Part shown: piece after piece, positions 62,771-64,000 of the stretch | How the letters are laid out: every line of letters begins with the position of its first letter | How positions within the stretch are numbered: the first letter of the stretch is position 1 | DNA from: Martelella lutilitoris | GTDB lineage: Bacteria > Pseudomonadota > Alphaproteobacteria > Rhizobiales > Rhizobiaceae | Length of the DNA: 64,000 nucleotides | Assembly (NCBI RefSeq): GCF_016598595.1 | Contig: NZ_CP066786.1 | Location: 3,123,501-3,187,500 of the forward strand | Direction: 5' to 3' | Program-made: the position numbers and the translations under genes | Notes under the pieces: model-generated | The model's input: only the letters and a program-made list of their open reading frames with translations | Told to the model about the DNA's origin: nothing | Databases searched by the model: none

Positions 62771-63051
62771 TGGTGGGCGTCGTCGATCAAGGTAGCGAGG
62801 TTCCGGGCTTCACCGTTCCCGTCCACCGGGCGCTGACCGAGCCGATCCTGCTCGGCGGCGCACCGCGCGCTATCGCGATCATGAACGGCACGCTGGCCGG
62901 CGCGGTCGGGCTCGGCCTTCGCCTCTGGCTGGTCGGCCTCGCCATTTGGACGATCGGCCATTTCGCGGCGGTGTGGGCGGCCAAGCGCGATCCGCTGTTT
63001 GTCGAGGTCGGCCGCCGCCATCTGCGCATCCCCGCGCATCTTTCGGTCTGA
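62770..63051 (+). CDS. trbD: Conjugation protein TrbD (VirB3)
   Basis: A 93-residue VirB3-like inner-membrane protein. The conserved GFTVPVHRALTEPILLGGAPR start is followed by one long membrane region (LGLRLWLVGLAIWTIGHFAAVWAA) and the DPLFVEVGRRHLRIPAHL tail. It links pilin to the TrbE ATPase. The start at 62770 is coupled to trbC. Confidence 0.95.
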   Translation: MVGVVDQGSEVPGFTVPVHRALTEPILLGGAPRAIAIMNGTLAGAVGLGLRLWLVGLAIWTIGHFAAVWAAKRDPLFVEVGRRHLRIPAHLSV

Positions 63052-63064
63052 GGAGCGCGCAGCG

Positions 63065-64000
63065 ATGATGAACCTCGCCGAATACCGCAATCGCAACAGC
63101 CGGCTCGCCGACTTCCTGCCCTGGGCCGCGCTGGTCGGCACGGGCATCGTGCTCAACAAGGACGGCAGCTTCCAGCGCACGGCCCGGTTTCGTGGCCCCG
63201 ATCTGGATTCCGCCGTGCCTGCCGAGCTGGTTGCAGTCGCAGGACGATTGAACAACGCCTTCCGGCGTCTCGGCTCCGGCTGGGCGATCTTCGTGGAGGC
63301 GCAGCGCCATGCCGCAGCGATCTACCCGACGAGTAGATTCCCTGACGCGGCGTCAGCACTGGTCGATGCCGAACGCAAGGCCGATTTCGAAGAAGCCGGG
63401 GCGCATTTCGAGTCCAGCTATTTTCTGACCTTCACCTATCTGCCACCGGCCGAGGATGCCGCCCGCGCCGAGACCTGGCTCTATGAGGGCCGCGAGAAGA
63501 CCGGAATCGACCCCAACGAGGTGCTGACCGCCTTCGCCGACCGCACCGAACGCCTGCTGCGGTTGATCGAAGCCTTCATGCCGGAATGCCGATGGCTCGA
63601 TGACGGCGAGACGCTGAACTATCTGCACGGCTGCGTCTCCACGCACCGGCACCGCGTCCGCGTCCCCGAGACGCCGATCTATCTCGACGCGCTGCTCGCC
63701 GATCAGCCACTCACCGGCGGGCTGGAGCCGCGACTGGGCACGTCGCATCTGCGTGTGCTGACCATCACCGGGTTTCCGACCGCGACCACGCCGGGTCTGC
63801 TCGACGAGCTGAACCGGCTGGCCTTTCCCTATCGCTGGTCTACCCGCGCGATCCTGCTCGACAAGACGGACGCCACCAAGCTGCTCACCAAGATCAGGCG
63901 GCAATGGTTCGCCAAGCGCAAGTCCATCGCCGCGATCCTCAAGGAGGTGATGACCAACGAGGCCTCCGTACTGGTCGATACCGATGCGGCGAACAAGGCG
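63065..64000 (+). CDS. trbE: Conjugative ATPase TrbE (VirB4), N-terminal part, runs off the window
   Basis: An open frame from ATG 63065 (MMNLAEYRNRNSRLADFLPWAALV) to the window end without a stop, 312 codons. It matches the CagE/VirB4 N-domain: the ITGFPTATTPGLLDELNRLAFPYRWSTRAI stretch is near its end. The Walker motifs lie beyond base 64000. It is the third ATPase of the transfer machine and follows trbD by 13 bases. Confidence 0.95.
   Translation, partial: MMNLAEYRNRNSRLADFLPWAALVGTGIVLNKDGSFQRTARFRGPDLDSAVPAELVAVAGRLNNAFRRLGSGWAIFVEAQRHAAAIYPTSRFPDAASALVDAERKADFEEAGAHFESSYFLTFTYLPPAEDAARAETWLYEGREKTGIDPNEVLTAFADRTERLLRLIEAFMPECRWLDDGETLNYLHGCVSTHRHRVRVPETPIYLDALLADQPLTGGLEPRLGTSHLRVLTITGFPTATTPGLLDELNRLAFPYRWSTRAILLDKTDATKLLTKIRRQWFAKRKSIAAILKEVMTNEASVLVDTDAANKA

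Overview
The window reads as a GC-rich alphaproteobacterial genome segment. Evidence for this is a biotin locus controlled by a BioR-type GntR regulator with three TTATNNATAA-like BioR boxes (an alphaproteobacterial regulon), dense GC-rich coding, and a conjugative backbone of the Tn4371-like RepA/ParA/TraF/VirD2/TraG/Trb kind common in rhizobial and sphingomonad relatives. The order of the organism cannot be decided from the sequence.

Layout. (1) 1-9.5 kb is chromosomal or old accessory DNA: bioB (partial)-bioY-bioR, then small metabolic gene/TetR-regulator pairs (extended SDR; NmrA-like plus SnoaL-like; classical SDR; RibD/DHFR-like). Several have visible palindromic operators, and an IS6-family remnant lies between two of the regulators. 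(2) 9.5-11.6 kb is the decayed edge of an integrated element: a DUF2493-like C-terminal scrap, an AlpA-type regulator, a tyrosine integrase reduced to its N- and C-terminal ends, repeated AAAGTACCGTCA boxes in AT-rich DNA, and an AbiEi-like antitoxin without its toxin. (3) 11.9-31.7 kb is a large defence island on the + strand. It has a small HTH gene, a C5-cytosine methyltransferase, Vsr, a SNF2 helicase (DrmD), an Eco57I/PglX-like adenine methyltransferase (DrmMI), a GHKL ATPase, a methyltransferase-fold protein, DrmA, DrmB, DrmC, a PIN-like protein and a DUF3883 protein. This is a class 1 DISARM set with the class 2 hallmark (a C5 methylase) plus four genes outside the canonical DISARM set (Vsr, GHKL, methyltransferase-fold, PIN-like), apparently one overlapping operon. 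(4) 31.8-35.1 kb holds a small ferredoxin-like-fold candidate, a TPR-like protein and hipBA.

(5) 35.3-64 kb is the backbone of an integrative and conjugative element: DUF932, a large ParB-domain protein, two small conserved genes, a strawberry-notch helicase and a toprim protein. Then come DUF2493, DUF736, HTH, DUF2285 and DUF6499 genes, repA with iteron-like repeats, parA and its partners, traF, a second DUF736, a lytic transglycosylase, the relaxase, traG, copG and trbB-C-D-E (trbE runs off the end). Two opposite-strand cargo genes interrupt it: an unknown with a weak HNH resemblance at 46.4-47.3 kb, and a DUF6035/CoiA-like nuclease candidate at 59.9-61.2 kb, which separates traG-copG from the trb operon.

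Read together, the element would replicate and partition (RepA, ParA, ParB), process and export its DNA (relaxase, TraG, Trb type IV secretion), and carry a restriction-type defence and toxin-antitoxin cargo beside its fossilised integrase end. Recurrent leaders occur before DUF932, the ParB-like gene and (weakly) the strawberry-notch gene, resembling the radC RNA motif. A different shared leader precedes the DUF2493 and first DUF736 genes. Both suggest RNA-level regulation of the backbone.
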